Position numbers and translations under genes: made by a program. 64,000 nucleotides of DNA from Fidelibacterota bacterium (GTDB lineage: Bacteria; Fidelibacterota; Marinisomatia; Marinisomatales; TCS55), in assembly GCA_004124385.1 (NCBI GenBank), contig SCKN01000002.1, forward strand, positions 1-64,000. The letters are read 5' to 3'. Of the stretch, positions 18,309 through 27,571 are shown one piece after another; positions within the stretch are counted from its first letter, which is position 1; each line of letters starts with the position of its first letter. A model generated the notes under the pieces. It was not told the origin of the DNA, did no database searches, and saw nothing but the letters and a program-made list of their open reading frames with translations.

Positions 18309-19961
18309 TTACAACGGTGTAGTTGTTCCATCATGATAATCCAAACTAGCACTAGCAATGGTTCCATCATCTGTTATTGTTGCCGATATGGTTACATCAT
18401 CCGCATCCGTTGGTGCAGTTGGATTCATAGTTACATCAGCAATGGTCGGAACAACCGCGCCTACTGTCACGAAGTCAGTATAATATCTTGGTAGCACCTG
18501 GTAGTCACTAGACTGGCCGACGACGGCTGTAACAATGAAAGGTTCCTGTGGTTGCGTTTGGCCATCGATATCTGTATCCGAATCAATCTTCATGGTGATC
18601 GTAGAGGTCTCATTATCATCTGTAATGGTTAAATAACCCGAAGAACCTTCATCAGGCCAAGTTCCAGAAGTGATAGAAACACTCTCAATGACAATTATTT
18701 CTGATTCATAATCCTCACCATTAGTTAAAAGTGTAGCTACAGTCACTTCCTGAGCATCTGGCAAGGTATTCCCTGAACTTAGTACTGTAATATCATCTGC
18801 ACCGCTGGGTGAAATTTCCAATAATCCATTATATTCTACAATTGTACCGGTAACTTCAACTTTATCACCTAAAGCCAAAGTTGCAGGTGGATCAATTGCT
18901 GATGAAGAAGCATAAACTACGATGCCAGCTGTAGAATCCTGAATTGTATAGGACGTATAATACCCGCCAAAATTGGGTGAAGTGACAATTCCTTGTACAG
19001 TCGCTGATGAACCAATGGGGTAAGCTCGGGCTTCAGCAATAGTGATTACATTTACAGTTGGCTGTGGTGCAACTGTAAATGTAACTGTATTCGCCACATG
19101 TGGGCTCAAGTTTGCATGACTGTCATCTACCAGCCAAATAATAAAAGTATGAGAGGCCTCTGACAAACCTGTCAATGCAATATCACTGGTCGTATACTGC
19201 ATAACAGTTGTTCCACCATCCAATGCATAGTGTATATGTCCGTCTCCACTGCCCGCTGCTGCTACTGTAAAACTGCTAACATCAAAGGACACTGTTACAT
19301 CAGGGGAATAAAATGTTTCTCCATCCATTGGGCTTGAAATTGCAATTGCAGGGTCTACGTGTGGATGTGATCCAAGATAATCCCACGTATTTTGGGCATA
19401 TACTATCCATTCCGAATCATCAGTTGTCGTTCCAGCTGAAGATGTCCAGTCTGTATTACCGCTTGTAACTGTAGCCTTTCTAACTAATGTATGATCTTTG
19501 GTCGCATCAGTAACTCCAGCTACATCCCAACCAGAACCCGGGTCTCCACCCATTTCACCAATTATATCAATAATTGTGTATGTATCAGCTGTGGCCCCTG
19601 CAGCTGTAAGAGCAAAAACATCATCACCATTACTTAAATAGGTAAAGGTTTGATCTCCTTCTGCTGCAATTGCTGCATCTGCGCTTCCATGATATACAAC
19701 AAATACATCACCATCGGTTATTATTGTTCCCGAAGCAAATGTTACATTATCTGGATAATCCCATTCATCTGTAGTATTACATCCATTACTACAACTCGAA
19801 AGCGAATATCCGCTTAAATCCACGTCTGTGCCTGTTCCGTTATAAATTTCAATATATTTATTATTACTGCTTCCCTCAGCGTATTCTGAGAAAAACAAAT
19901 CTGTCGTTTGACCCAAGGCCAAAGAACAAATTGTTATAATCATAATCGTTAATCGATTCAT
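18309..19961 (-). CDS. N-terminal fragment of OB-repeat secreted protein with lamin-tail domain
   Basis: First piece of the broken gene, with the real start: ATG 19961 after AGGAG-like sequence GGAGTTC. A signal peptide ends LALG before Gln-Thr. Residues about 25-190 form a lamin-tail domain (LFFSEYAEGSSNNKYIEIYN, then SGYSLSSCSNGCNTTDEWDY). Ig-like text and one OB-like repeat (GSSATVQGIVTSPNFGG) follow. It ends early at 18309 because of the frameshift. With both indels corrected, the gene would encode about 1475 residues; the two shifts have opposite sign and cancel. No catalytic domain is evident, so it is likely adhesive or a nuclease accessory protein. Confidence 0.75.
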   Translation of the reverse strand: MNRLTIMIITICSLALGQTTDLFFSEYAEGSSNNKYIEIYNGTGTDVDLSGYSLSSCSNGCNTTDEWDYPDNVTFASGTIITDGDVFVVYHGSADAAIAAEGDQTFTYLSNGDDVFALTAAGATADTYTIIDIIGEMGGDPGSGWDVAGVTDATKDHTLVRKATVTSGNTDWTSSAGTTTDDSEWIVYAQNTWDYLGSHPHVDPAIAISSPMDGETFYSPDVTVSFDVSSFTVAAAGSGDGHIHYALDGGTTVMQYTTSDIALTGLSEASHTFIIWLVDDSHANLSPHVANTVTFTVAPQPTVNVITIAEARAYPIGSSATVQGIVTSPNFGGYYTSYTIQDSTAGIVVYASSSAIDPPATLALGDKVEVTGTIVEYNGLLEISPSGADDITVLSSGNTLPDAQEVTVATLLTNGEDYESEIIVIESVSITSGTWPDEGSSGYLTITDDNETSTITMKIDSDTDIDGQTQPQEPFIVTAVVGQSSDYQVLPRYYTDFVTVGAVVPTIADVTMNPTAPTDADDVTISATITDDGTIASASLDYHDGTTTPL

Positions 19962-19981
19962 TATGAACTCCTTTTTTTTAT

Positions 19982-22129
19982 TTATTTAATGATTAAAAAT
20001 TTACCTTCTTTTATAACACCATACGACACACTTTTTATATCCAGATTTTCAACAGTGAATAAATACAATCCCGTAGCTGTGGCTTGATCATGACGTGTGA
20101 TAAGATCCCAGGCATGTTCTCCACCGCTGAATTGAGGATTTTTTCGATCATTAATATTTTGAATATCGCTCCCAATGTAATCACTATCATGGTTAAGTAT
20201 ATCTACGAGATCACCCGCCAAAGAAAATATTCTTATTTCTGCTTTTTCCGGTAGATTTTGGAACCAAATTTGTCGACTGCGACTGCTAAAACCGTCCCAT
20301 TCCGCTTGACCTCGATAGGGATTAGGATATACACTCGGTTTGCCTGCCCAGTCGCTTGTAGGTTTAACTCCCGGATAAACGTACTGACGATTGGCATACA
20401 CTGAACTTTCTAAACTTTCTAAATTTGCATTCGGGTCACCGCGATCGTAGGCTGTAACGGCATAATAATTCAGCCAACCATTTTTTACATCATTATTTAC
20501 AAATTTATACTGATAAAAATTTCCATCTACTTCAAGACTGTCTTGTTCGCCAAATTCATTTACAATCCTTATGAAATCAAAACCAGTATTATAACCGATA
20601 TCCATATAATCAGTGTGGGCTAAATCAAATTCACCTAATAAGGTAAATTCTTTATCCACTTCACTCAATGTTTTCCGAGCACCATATATACGATACCCTT
20701 CAAAATCCTGTTCACGGCTAATAGGGTCTGTAAAAGATTCTGTATTATTCTGCCAATAGATTGTTACTTGTTGGTCACCAACTTCTACAGCAATATTCGG
20801 AACGGGTGGAGGTTCCGGTAGAATATAACGCGTTATTTTACCGTCTCCATTCAGATCTTCGCCTTCATCAAGAATATTATTACGATTAGCATCTTCCCCA
20901 TCAAATGCTTTTTGCGCCCAATCATTATTAACATGAAGATTCGCTCGGCGGGCGGGCGAATCATCTGTTGTTCCGCTCCAACGGGCACATATAATCGCCA
21001 TAATTATATTACAGGAATCGCCAGGCGGTAACTCCCATTGGGATGAATCTTCATTCGACGGTGTACTACCAAAAGGACCGGCGGAAAAAAGAAACATCCA
21101 GCTATTCGGATCTGAGGGATATCCTTCGTCAGTGTAATCGATACCAGTTCCTTTGGGAACATTCGATATCATGGCATCATAACGGTCAATATCTAATAAG
21201 GGCATGCCATATTGGGGATAATCTGAATTATTTGTACTGGTCCAGACCCATTGGCTATAATGGGATTTTACATAAGGCCGAGGGACTGTTCCACCCAACA
21301 AGGATACACCAATATAGGATTCTGCCCAGCCGTCATCGCCATCGGCATCGTACTGATAAGCAATGTCCCGAGTAAACCCCGAGGCATCCGCTGACTGATC
21401 GAAACCGTTCAAGTTATCATACCAGGTAAAGCCTCCCCCCGGTTCATATTTGTTGGTGTAATTCATATTAGCAACAGAAGCATCCATCCATAAACCTGTA
21501 TAAATATCCTTAATTGTTTCATTGGATGAATTATGAATTGTGTAATTCAAAATAACAAATGCATCCGCAAAAGTAAAATTCCAAGCATACGTTTCTAATC
21601 GAACATCAATGCCCAAAGGAGTATGATTGGGTATATCATAATCATCTGTAGGTGTAACACCATAATCTTTAAAGTCCATAATAAAATCTTGATGTGATAC
21701 TGCAAAAGGTGAAAAATATTGGGCCATGGAATCCAGTGAAGTAGATGAAATTGACGAGCGAATTTTTACTCCGGAGTTTGCAAAATATTCAAATCCCTCC
21801 TGACCAGATTCAAACACTCCATCTACAATTGCTGTGGATACTCGGCGCTCACCATTTACTTTTCCGCCAATCCACAAACCGGCATACGAAAAATGCTCCA
21901 CCTGTTCCCGGAGTATTTCTGTTTTTTGTTTATACTCGCAAGAGGGTTGAATGCGACCGTCTATTTTATTCCAGCCATTTCCCAAAACACCGAAATTAGT
22001 TACAGCTAAACCCAACTGACCTACAGATGTATATTTATCATAAACATCATCAGCAAATTGAGCATGGACTGAATTTTGTAAACCCATGATTAGGATTAAA
22101 AATGCGAAATGATATCTATATTTTTTCAT
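19982..22129 (-). CDS. Large secreted protein with FlgD-like C-terminal sorting domain
   Basis: Function unknown; the type is frequent in Marinimicrobia/Calditrichaeota-like genomes. The 715-aa protein has a signal peptide ending VHA before Gln-Phe. The middle part is aromatic-rich beta structure with an EF-hand/dockerin-like calcium loop near residue 417 (DANRNNILDEGEDLNGDG). A fibronectin-like segment starts near 450 (PNIAVEVGDQQVTIYWQNN). The last 110 residues begin KPSVYPNPYRGQAEWDG and include IRIFSLAGDLVD and GLYLFTVEN, a FlgD-like/T9SS sorting domain variant. It lies 20 bases before the OB-repeat gene. Confidence 0.75.
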   Translation of the reverse strand: MKKYRYHFAFLILIMGLQNSVHAQFADDVYDKYTSVGQLGLAVTNFGVLGNGWNKIDGRIQPSCEYKQKTEILREQVEHFSYAGLWIGGKVNGERRVSTAIVDGVFESGQEGFEYFANSGVKIRSSISSTSLDSMAQYFSPFAVSHQDFIMDFKDYGVTPTDDYDIPNHTPLGIDVRLETYAWNFTFADAFVILNYTIHNSSNETIKDIYTGLWMDASVANMNYTNKYEPGGGFTWYDNLNGFDQSADASGFTRDIAYQYDADGDDGWAESYIGVSLLGGTVPRPYVKSHYSQWVWTSTNNSDYPQYGMPLLDIDRYDAMISNVPKGTGIDYTDEGYPSDPNSWMFLFSAGPFGSTPSNEDSSQWELPPGDSCNIIMAIICARWSGTTDDSPARRANLHVNNDWAQKAFDGEDANRNNILDEGEDLNGDGKITRYILPEPPPVPNIAVEVGDQQVTIYWQNNTESFTDPISREQDFEGYRIYGARKTLSEVDKEFTLLGEFDLAHTDYMDIGYNTGFDFIRIVNEFGEQDSLEVDGNFYQYKFVNNDVKNGWLNYYAVTAYDRGDPNANLESLESSVYANRQYVYPGVKPTSDWAGKPSVYPNPYRGQAEWDGFSSRSRQIWFQNLPEKAEIRIFSLAGDLVDILNHDSDYIGSDIQNINDRKNPQFSGGEHAWDLITRHDQATATGLYLFTVENLDIKSVSYGVIKEGKFLIIK

Positions 22130-22148
22130 GTTATACCACGGTTAAATA

Positions 22149-22200
22149 CAGCAGATGAGTCCACCTGCTGAAAAATGCGCCCGCCAAGTTAATATTGGCG
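22149..22200 (-). other. Two small hairpins between adjacent genes
   Basis: CAGCAG (22149-22154) pairs with CTGCTG (22165-22170), and CGCCAA (22182-22187) with TTGGCG (22195-22200). They occupy the 98-base gap between two same-strand genes. There is no T-run, so an intrinsic terminator is doubtful; transcript processing or stability is possible. Confidence 0.3.
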
Positions 22201-22227
22201 TTGAGCGAAGTCAATTAAGACTCGTAA

Positions 22228-23958
22228 TTATTTCAATAAAATAAGCTTTTGTGTTTGGATTGATTTACTATTGGACAATTGTACAATATACACTCCGCTG
22301 GGCTGTCTGGATGCATTCCAGGTTATTTCGTGGTTTCCAATGGGGATTTCACCGTTTATCAATGTTGCAACCACACGACCAGTTATATCAAATATACGTA
22401 GAGACATTGCATGAAACGTCTCTACAGAAAATTTGATTGTCGTAATAGGATTAAACGGATTGGGAAAAGATGGATATAGAACAAATGTTTGCGGAATCCC
22501 GAAATCAAAATTACTTGCGGTGGATAATGTATCATCCCACGCTCGCCCAGGTGTTCCCAAATCACCTGATCCATATTCCACTTCTGACATGGCCCAGCTC
22601 GTATCTACAGCATTATCGTAAGTAATATTTTTTAAATACATGGACGCTCCCGAAGAATAGGGAAAAGATGAATTGTATTCGATTACATCCACAATCCGAC
22701 CTTCGGCATCAATAAGTTTTATCTCATCTTCACTGTTGGCCAACTGAAAACCAGAATATACATAATCTGCATCATAACCTCCGTTTACCGCACTATCAGT
22801 ATTACGGCCAAATACAATATACTCACCCGAATCAATGCTTATAGAAGTAACGTTATGTTCATTACTACCGTTATCAAGCAATAACCATCCATTCATAGAA
22901 ACTGTAGACGATCCAGCGTTGTATAATTCAAACCATTCACCATAACTATCAGATACTGCTGATGGATTTACCATCACTTCTGTAACGACAACATCGTAGG
23001 GAGAGGGATCTCCACCGGGGAATTGGAATGAAGCAATTACAGGCAAATGATCAGATGCATCATGAAGTGCATCCGCCATGGCATCATTTACAGATGCATT
23101 ATTCCCATCATTGATGGCTTGGTTACAATGATTCCCATCATTGCCAACGGACCAATAGGTATCTTCCACATAATTCATTTCGTATGTTTCATTCAACACA
23201 GCAGCGGACACAAAAATCCAATCGAAGCGATCATCCATACCACCATAGCTACCACTCCGGGAAGATTGTGTGTGAACATCCGAATAAGAACTATTATTAT
23301 GCCAATGTCCTATACGATTTACGGGATCAAATAATCGGCCATCGTTATCGCTTCCTGCTCCAGTCAACATTTCAAACGCTGGTTCGGATGATGAACTATT
23401 TGAGTAAATATTAAAATCTCCTGTTACAATAAAATGGCTTCCTTCAGAAAGATTATTTAAATAATCACGCAATATTGTTGCTTCAGTTAATCGTGTTTGA
23501 GGGTTAGACCCTCCTGAACTGGCTTTAAAGTGGACACCATACACATTGAATTGCACCCCGGAATCATTATGTTCCATGACCCATTCTACAACATCACGTA
23601 ACCCAGACGATTGAGCAGTGCTAACAACGCTAGTACTAATAAATGAGAAAACATCGTGGCGATAATAAAGGGCTATATCTTGGCTTGCACTTTGGTTGGT
23701 AAAATTAGCTCCGGACCATGCTCCGGATTCAAAAACATCTAAAACATCTGATAGAAAATGGTTGTAACCGGTTTGCCCCGTCACTTCTTCAGCTATGATT
23801 ATATCTGGCTGTACGTATTCTAAAACAGTAACATAATCATCTTCCCGGTCATTTTCGTTTTCATAATTAAGCAAATTATACGTCATAAAGACATGATCAG
23901 ACTGACCAACTATTTGACTCAATAATAATACATAAAGGATTGTAATTCTTTTTATCAC
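22228..23958 (-). CDS. Secreted endonuclease/exonuclease/phosphatase-family nuclease with lamin-tail and T9SS domains
   Basis: Predicted extracellular nuclease or phosphodiesterase of 576 aa. The start is GTG 23958, overlapping the asparaginase stop as GTGA. A signal peptide ends QIVG before Gln-Ser. The EEP domain spans about 20-310, with MTYNLLNYEN, the metal-binding Glu in IIAEEVTG, VTGDFNIYSN and the terminal ASDHLPVIASF. A lamin-tail domain lies at about 315-440 (VTEVMVNPSAVSDSYGEWFE). The C-terminus, starting FVLYPSFPNPFNPITTIKF, is a T9SS sorting domain. It probably degrades extracellular DNA or a nucleotide derivative, which would suit an organism with a purine-degradation cluster, although that link is speculative. 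Confidence 0.88.
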   Translation of the reverse strand: MIKRITILYVLLLSQIVGQSDHVFMTYNLLNYENENDREDDYVTVLEYVQPDIIIAEEVTGQTGYNHFLSDVLDVFESGAWSGANFTNQSASQDIALYYRHDVFSFISTSVVSTAQSSGLRDVVEWVMEHNDSGVQFNVYGVHFKASSGGSNPQTRLTEATILRDYLNNLSEGSHFIVTGDFNIYSNSSSSEPAFEMLTGAGSDNDGRLFDPVNRIGHWHNNSSYSDVHTQSSRSGSYGGMDDRFDWIFVSAAVLNETYEMNYVEDTYWSVGNDGNHCNQAINDGNNASVNDAMADALHDASDHLPVIASFQFPGGDPSPYDVVVTEVMVNPSAVSDSYGEWFELYNAGSSTVSMNGWLLLDNGSNEHNVTSISIDSGEYIVFGRNTDSAVNGGYDADYVYSGFQLANSEDEIKLIDAEGRIVDVIEYNSSFPYSSGASMYLKNITYDNAVDTSWAMSEVEYGSGDLGTPGRAWDDTLSTASNFDFGIPQTFVLYPSFPNPFNPITTIKFSVETFHAMSLRIFDITGRVVATLINGEIPIGNHEITWNASRQPSGVYIVQLSNSKSIQTQKLILLK

Positions 23959-24932
23959 ATCATCTCCACTTCTATTGAACCCACGTTTAGATTTCGATGG
24001 TTCTTTAATGTTATTTTTGTATACTTCTTTAATTCGTTTAATTCGTGAGTCGAAAGCAAATCTAATTCTTTTAAAATAGACATCATTGCAATAGGTGAGC
24101 AGCGTTGATTGCCATCAAGAACTTTTAATGCAATACCATACACTTCACCGCCCTCATCGCGAATTCCCAAACCCCGCACCGCTTCACCACCTACTTTTGT
24201 AATCGCTCTGCCAGACATGATTGATATAAAATCTGTGTCAAAACGATCCGTCCCTGCAACCAGCATCGGATTAGTTTCCATAGCATCATAGAGAATATTT
24301 AGTTCATCATATTTACCACTGGCAAACTTTTGGTACATTAGTGCAATATTATACAGAGGCATAAATGGAACCGGCGCACTGCAACCATCTATGGCCAAGG
24401 GAAAATCGTTTAACTCTGAATATGTTTTCACTTGTTTCATAATGGCTTGCTGAACGGGGTGGTCAACGTGCGTGTATCCATTTGGGTCACTCTTTAAATG
24501 TTTTGCCAGGCTTAACATACCTGCATGTTTTCCGCTGCAATTATTATGCAAAGCTGTAGATTTTTGAGATTGTTGAATTAAATCTTTATTTGATTTTTTA
24601 TCATAAGGCGCATGACTTCCACATTCATAATACGATATATCAAACCCTAGCTTTTCCAACATCCCTCTGGCTGTATTTACGTGAATATCCTCTCCATTAT
24701 GAGAGGCACACATGAGAGCCAATTCTGAAGAAGAAAAACCAACAGCTTCCGTAGCTCCAGCAACCGTAGATGCTGATGCTTGAAATGGTTTTAAGGATGA
24801 ACGGATACAGGTTAAATAATGTGAATCTCCCCAGTTTCGGACAATACTACCTTTCCCATCCACCACAACTGCATAAGCAACATGCATGCTTTCAATAAAA
24901 TCACCCCGCATTATTTTGCACATAATTGACAT
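23955..24932 (-). CDS. L-asparaginase II family protein
   Basis: The 325-aa protein matches the thermolabile asparaginase II family (Rhizobium etli AnsA type), which hydrolyses asparagine to aspartate and ammonia. Typical motifs are MRGDFIESMHVAYAVVVD at the start, SLKPFQA, CASHNGED, HNNCSGKHAGML, DGCSAPVPFMPL and GTDRFDT. There is no signal peptide, so it is cytoplasmic. It sits three bases after the deacetylase-like gene and overlaps the nuclease gene by four bases, an operon link to envelope proteins that has no obvious metabolic logic. Confidence 0.9.
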   Translation of the reverse strand: MSIMCKIMRGDFIESMHVAYAVVVDGKGSIVRNWGDSHYLTCIRSSLKPFQASASTVAGATEAVGFSSSELALMCASHNGEDIHVNTARGMLEKLGFDISYYECGSHAPYDKKSNKDLIQQSQKSTALHNNCSGKHAGMLSLAKHLKSDPNGYTHVDHPVQQAIMKQVKTYSELNDFPLAIDGCSAPVPFMPLYNIALMYQKFASGKYDELNILYDAMETNPMLVAGTDRFDTDFISIMSGRAITKVGGEAVRGLGIRDEGGEVYGIALKVLDGNQRCSPIAMMSILKELDLLSTHELNELKKYTKITLKNHRNLNVGSIEVEMM

Positions 24933-24935
24933 AAG

Positions 24936-25778
24936 TTAATTCACCACTTCAGAAACAAATACGAATTCATAATTTGCAGCTTTGAGTTTTGGAATCTCTT
25001 GTTGCAATACATTCAACGTATTTTTTTTAACATGACCAATTCCGACTGCGAAGCCGTATAATTTAGATTTTTCTGCAAGTAAATACAGTTGCTGATGAAT
25101 GGCCTTTTCATCTGGATTATTATCTAAAAAAACATGTCTGCGTCCTGTAAGTACGCCCAACATACGCATGGTGCTTTCAGCTTGAGTTTCTTTGGTTGTG
25201 CGGCTGTCAAGAAAATATTTTCCATGGCTTTTTAAAACAGTCCCCATCACATTCATCACCCGTTTGTTTGCAGACGCTTTTGACCCTTGATGATTGTTCA
25301 TACCCACAACCTCTGGTAAGTGTGATAAAACCTTTTCCATCCGCGCTTCAATTTCTGCACTGGTCATGGACGCTTTGATAATATACTCATCTTCCCCGAA
25401 GCTTGGAACAGTCGTTCCCAAGGGCATATGAGCTATAACTTCATATCCTGAAAGTGATGCCTTTTTAGACATGGTTTGACTGAATTCATGACCAGGAATA
25501 ATTGAATATGTCAAATGAGTGTCCATTAGTAAAAACCCTTCAGAAATTTCATCATTCCGATAACCAAAATCATCAATGATAATAGCAATTTTACCAACGC
25601 TTTCCGCAATTTCTTCTTCAACAGGGTCTATGTCCGGCATCTCTGTAACAGGCGATTTTTCAAGTATGTTTATTTTATTAAATGTGCCAACCATTACACT
25701 GATAAGGACTAGTACAATGAATAACAGAAAGACAATCAGAACTTGATGACGATCACCCTTATTTTTTTGATTGGCCAT
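24936..25778 (-). CDS. Divergent polysaccharide deacetylase family protein
   Basis: The 280-aa protein has one N-terminal membrane anchor (about residues 12-32) followed by a divergent polysaccharide deacetylase domain (YibQ/DUF610 type). Recognisable segments are IAIIIDDFGYRNDE, LTYSIIPG, VIAHMPLG, GMNNHQGSKAS and FLDSRTT. In this family the NodB-like barrel is kept while the metal-site pattern differs from ordinary deacetylases; the function is not established. It lies two bases after a PorQ-like gene and three before asparaginase. Confidence 0.85.
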   Translation of the reverse strand: MANQKNKGDRHQVLIVFLLFIVLVLISVMVGTFNKINILEKSPVTEMPDIDPVEEEIAESVGKIAIIIDDFGYRNDEISEGFLLMDTHLTYSIIPGHEFSQTMSKKASLSGYEVIAHMPLGTTVPSFGEDEYIIKASMTSAEIEARMEKVLSHLPEVVGMNNHQGSKASANKRVMNVMGTVLKSHGKYFLDSRTTKETQAESTMRMLGVLTGRRHVFLDNNPDEKAIHQQLYLLAEKSKLYGFAVGIGHVKKNTLNVLQQEIPKLKAANYEFVFVSEVVN

Positions 25779-25779
25779 A

Positions 25780-26643
25780 TTATGGCAATTGAATTGTTAG
25801 ATCAATCATTTGGGGCATTCCTAAATTTTGTGAACCAAATCGTACTCCATAGTTTATTCTATACATTCCAAACTGCAAACCCAGTCCTCCTGAAATTTCA
25901 GTAACGCTTTCTGCAAGTTTGCTGCTTAAACAAAATGAAAGACTTTTCCATTTTGATACTGTAGACACATAAAATACACTTCCGTTTATTAAGTTGGACC
26001 ACTCGCTTGTTATAGCAATATCATTTTCTAATTGATCAATTTCATATTTATAATTTGCTGTTGTAATAAACCTTAATGGCAATTTTGGTTCTTCGTTTCG
26101 TAATGCAGTCATTTTCCCAATGTTCAAAATTGCAGTCCCAATATTAATACGGGAAGATATATTTCTTGTAATTCCAATATCCACAGCTAATCCACTGCTA
26201 TTTTCTGTATAAAGATCAATTCGTACGTAACGCAATACTGCTCCAATATCCATCCCAAGCCATTCTTTACTAAATGATCCACCTAATGAAAAGCCACTAG
26301 TACCATACGTAGCTAGTGGATTATCAGTTGGTCTTTCGGATCTTAATTCTAAATCATCCAGATTAACATATTTCAAATCGAAGCCGTATGATATTTTTTG
26401 CCCCGGAAACGAAACTTTAATTGCCGATATTTTGGAATCAGCTAACCACGACCCATACGAAATTCCCATTGTTGGGGTAGGGCCATTTATAAAATGTGTT
26501 GCAGGATTAATACTATACTTTTGAATAGCATTGGATCCGAGTGCCAACTCAAAACCATTGGAAGGTGTCGCTAAAAATTGAGTGCCTGTGCCAGATAATA
26601 CAGACGCAATGAATAGAAGAGAATATTTAAAAATAAAACGCAT
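25780..26643 (-). CDS. PorQ/PorV-like outer-membrane barrel protein
   Basis: A 287-aa exported protein resembling PorQ-type members of the PorV group. The N-terminal hydrophobic stretch (about 20 residues) is a probable signal peptide, with a Gln near the likely cleavage point (GTGTQFLA). ALGSNAIQKYSINPATHF matches the family's early conserved Asn-Pro segment, and the rest alternates strands and turns. It overlaps the end of the adjacent PorV-like gene by 17 bases. Two such genes in tandem downstream of sprA and a T9SS cargo suggest a secretion-related role. Confidence 0.7.
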   Translation of the reverse strand: MRFIFKYSLLFIASVLSGTGTQFLATPSNGFELALGSNAIQKYSINPATHFINGPTPTMGISYGSWLADSKISAIKVSFPGQKISYGFDLKYVNLDDLELRSERPTDNPLATYGTSGFSLGGSFSKEWLGMDIGAVLRYVRIDLYTENSSGLAVDIGITRNISSRINIGTAILNIGKMTALRNEEPKLPLRFITTANYKYEIDQLENDIAITSEWSNLINGSVFYVSTVSKWKSLSFCLSSKLAESVTEISGGLGLQFGMYRINYGVRFGSQNLGMPQMIDLTIQLP

Positions 26644-27571
26644 AGGTTATTATATGAGCCATTCCAACAGGGAATTCTACAATCATCGCATAATCCAGAA
26701 AAGCATCATTCTTTTTTATAAATGAGAAATTCATTCCTGCACCTACTCCAATTCGTCCATTTCCATAACCTCCTCGGAAAAAATAATTCTTTCTATATGT
26801 ATATTCAACTCCTGCACGAATCGTCTGACCTAAATACCCATATGTTTCATCCATTTTGTCACCGGCTATTATTCCAGCATCACCTGTAAAATATAATTTC
26901 CCCTTTTTATAGGTCATTCCTAACCTGTAAATCGTTGGAAAAATATCTCTATATGGTGCACGATCATCATCAAATACGGAACTTGTATTCCATTGGTAAT
27001 ATGAATTCATATCCTGAATCATTAAACCAAATGTCATTCGTTTGCCTGGACGTAAAAGAATACCTATATCAAACCCCGGACCTTTACCGGTTAAATCACT
27101 TTCATTCATCGGCAACTGGTTATATAAAATCTTTACATTGATCCCAACACTTATCCAAGGCTGAAGACGCTGGGCAAAACTAATATAGATAGCATCTTCT
27201 GATGTAGACAGAGTTTGAGTGGCTTCACCGGCAGTTGTTCGACCATCAATACCATCTACTCCAGCACTCACCCACGCAACTCCCAAACCGGCAGTCGGAG
27301 GCAAATGCGTTGCAATGCTGCTGGCAATAAACTTGCGATCCAAACCTAGAGAATGATACGAAAAGGATGCCTGTCGTTTTTCTAAATATGCAACACTGGC
27401 CGGATTATGATATGCGGTAAATCCGCGATCTAATTCGGCTGTAAACCCACTGCCCATGGCCATGGATCGAGCAGAAGTCCCCATGCGCAGAAATGAACCT
27501 GAATATCCTGCATAATCCGCCGCATGCAAAGATAATCCAGTGATGAATATTATGTAAAATAATCGCTTCAT
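26627..27571 (-). CDS. PorV/PorQ-like outer-membrane protein (UPF0164-type)
   Basis: Member of the PorV-like family. Start chosen at ATG 27571 (MKRLFYIIFITG), which overlaps the preceding stop as ATGA; an upstream TTG/other start at 27595 would spoil the signal peptide. The signal peptide ends SLHA before Ala-Asp, one of the few exported proteins here without Gln at +1. The family segment SFLRMGTSARSMAMGSGFTA is followed by AYHNPAS; the barrel closes at Phe. It directly follows a T9SS-sorted propeller gene, whose product could be its client. Confidence 0.82.
   Translation of the reverse strand: MKRLFYIIFITGLSLHAADYAGYSGSFLRMGTSARSMAMGSGFTAELDRGFTAYHNPASVAYLEKRQASFSYHSLGLDRKFIASSIATHLPPTAGLGVAWVSAGVDGIDGRTTAGEATQTLSTSEDAIYISFAQRLQPWISVGINVKILYNQLPMNESDLTGKGPGFDIGILLRPGKRMTFGLMIQDMNSYYQWNTSSVFDDDRAPYRDIFPTIYRLGMTYKKGKLYFTGDAGIIAGDKMDETYGYLGQTIRAGVEYTYRKNYFFRGGYGNGRIGVGAGMNFSFIKKNDAFLDYAMIVEFPVGMAHIITYAFYF

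Noticed and set aside
16300-18321. Programmed frameshifting in the OB-repeat gene
   Set aside because: Neither site shows a classical slippery heptamer with a following pseudoknot, and two opposite shifts in one gene are better explained by single-base errors or decay.
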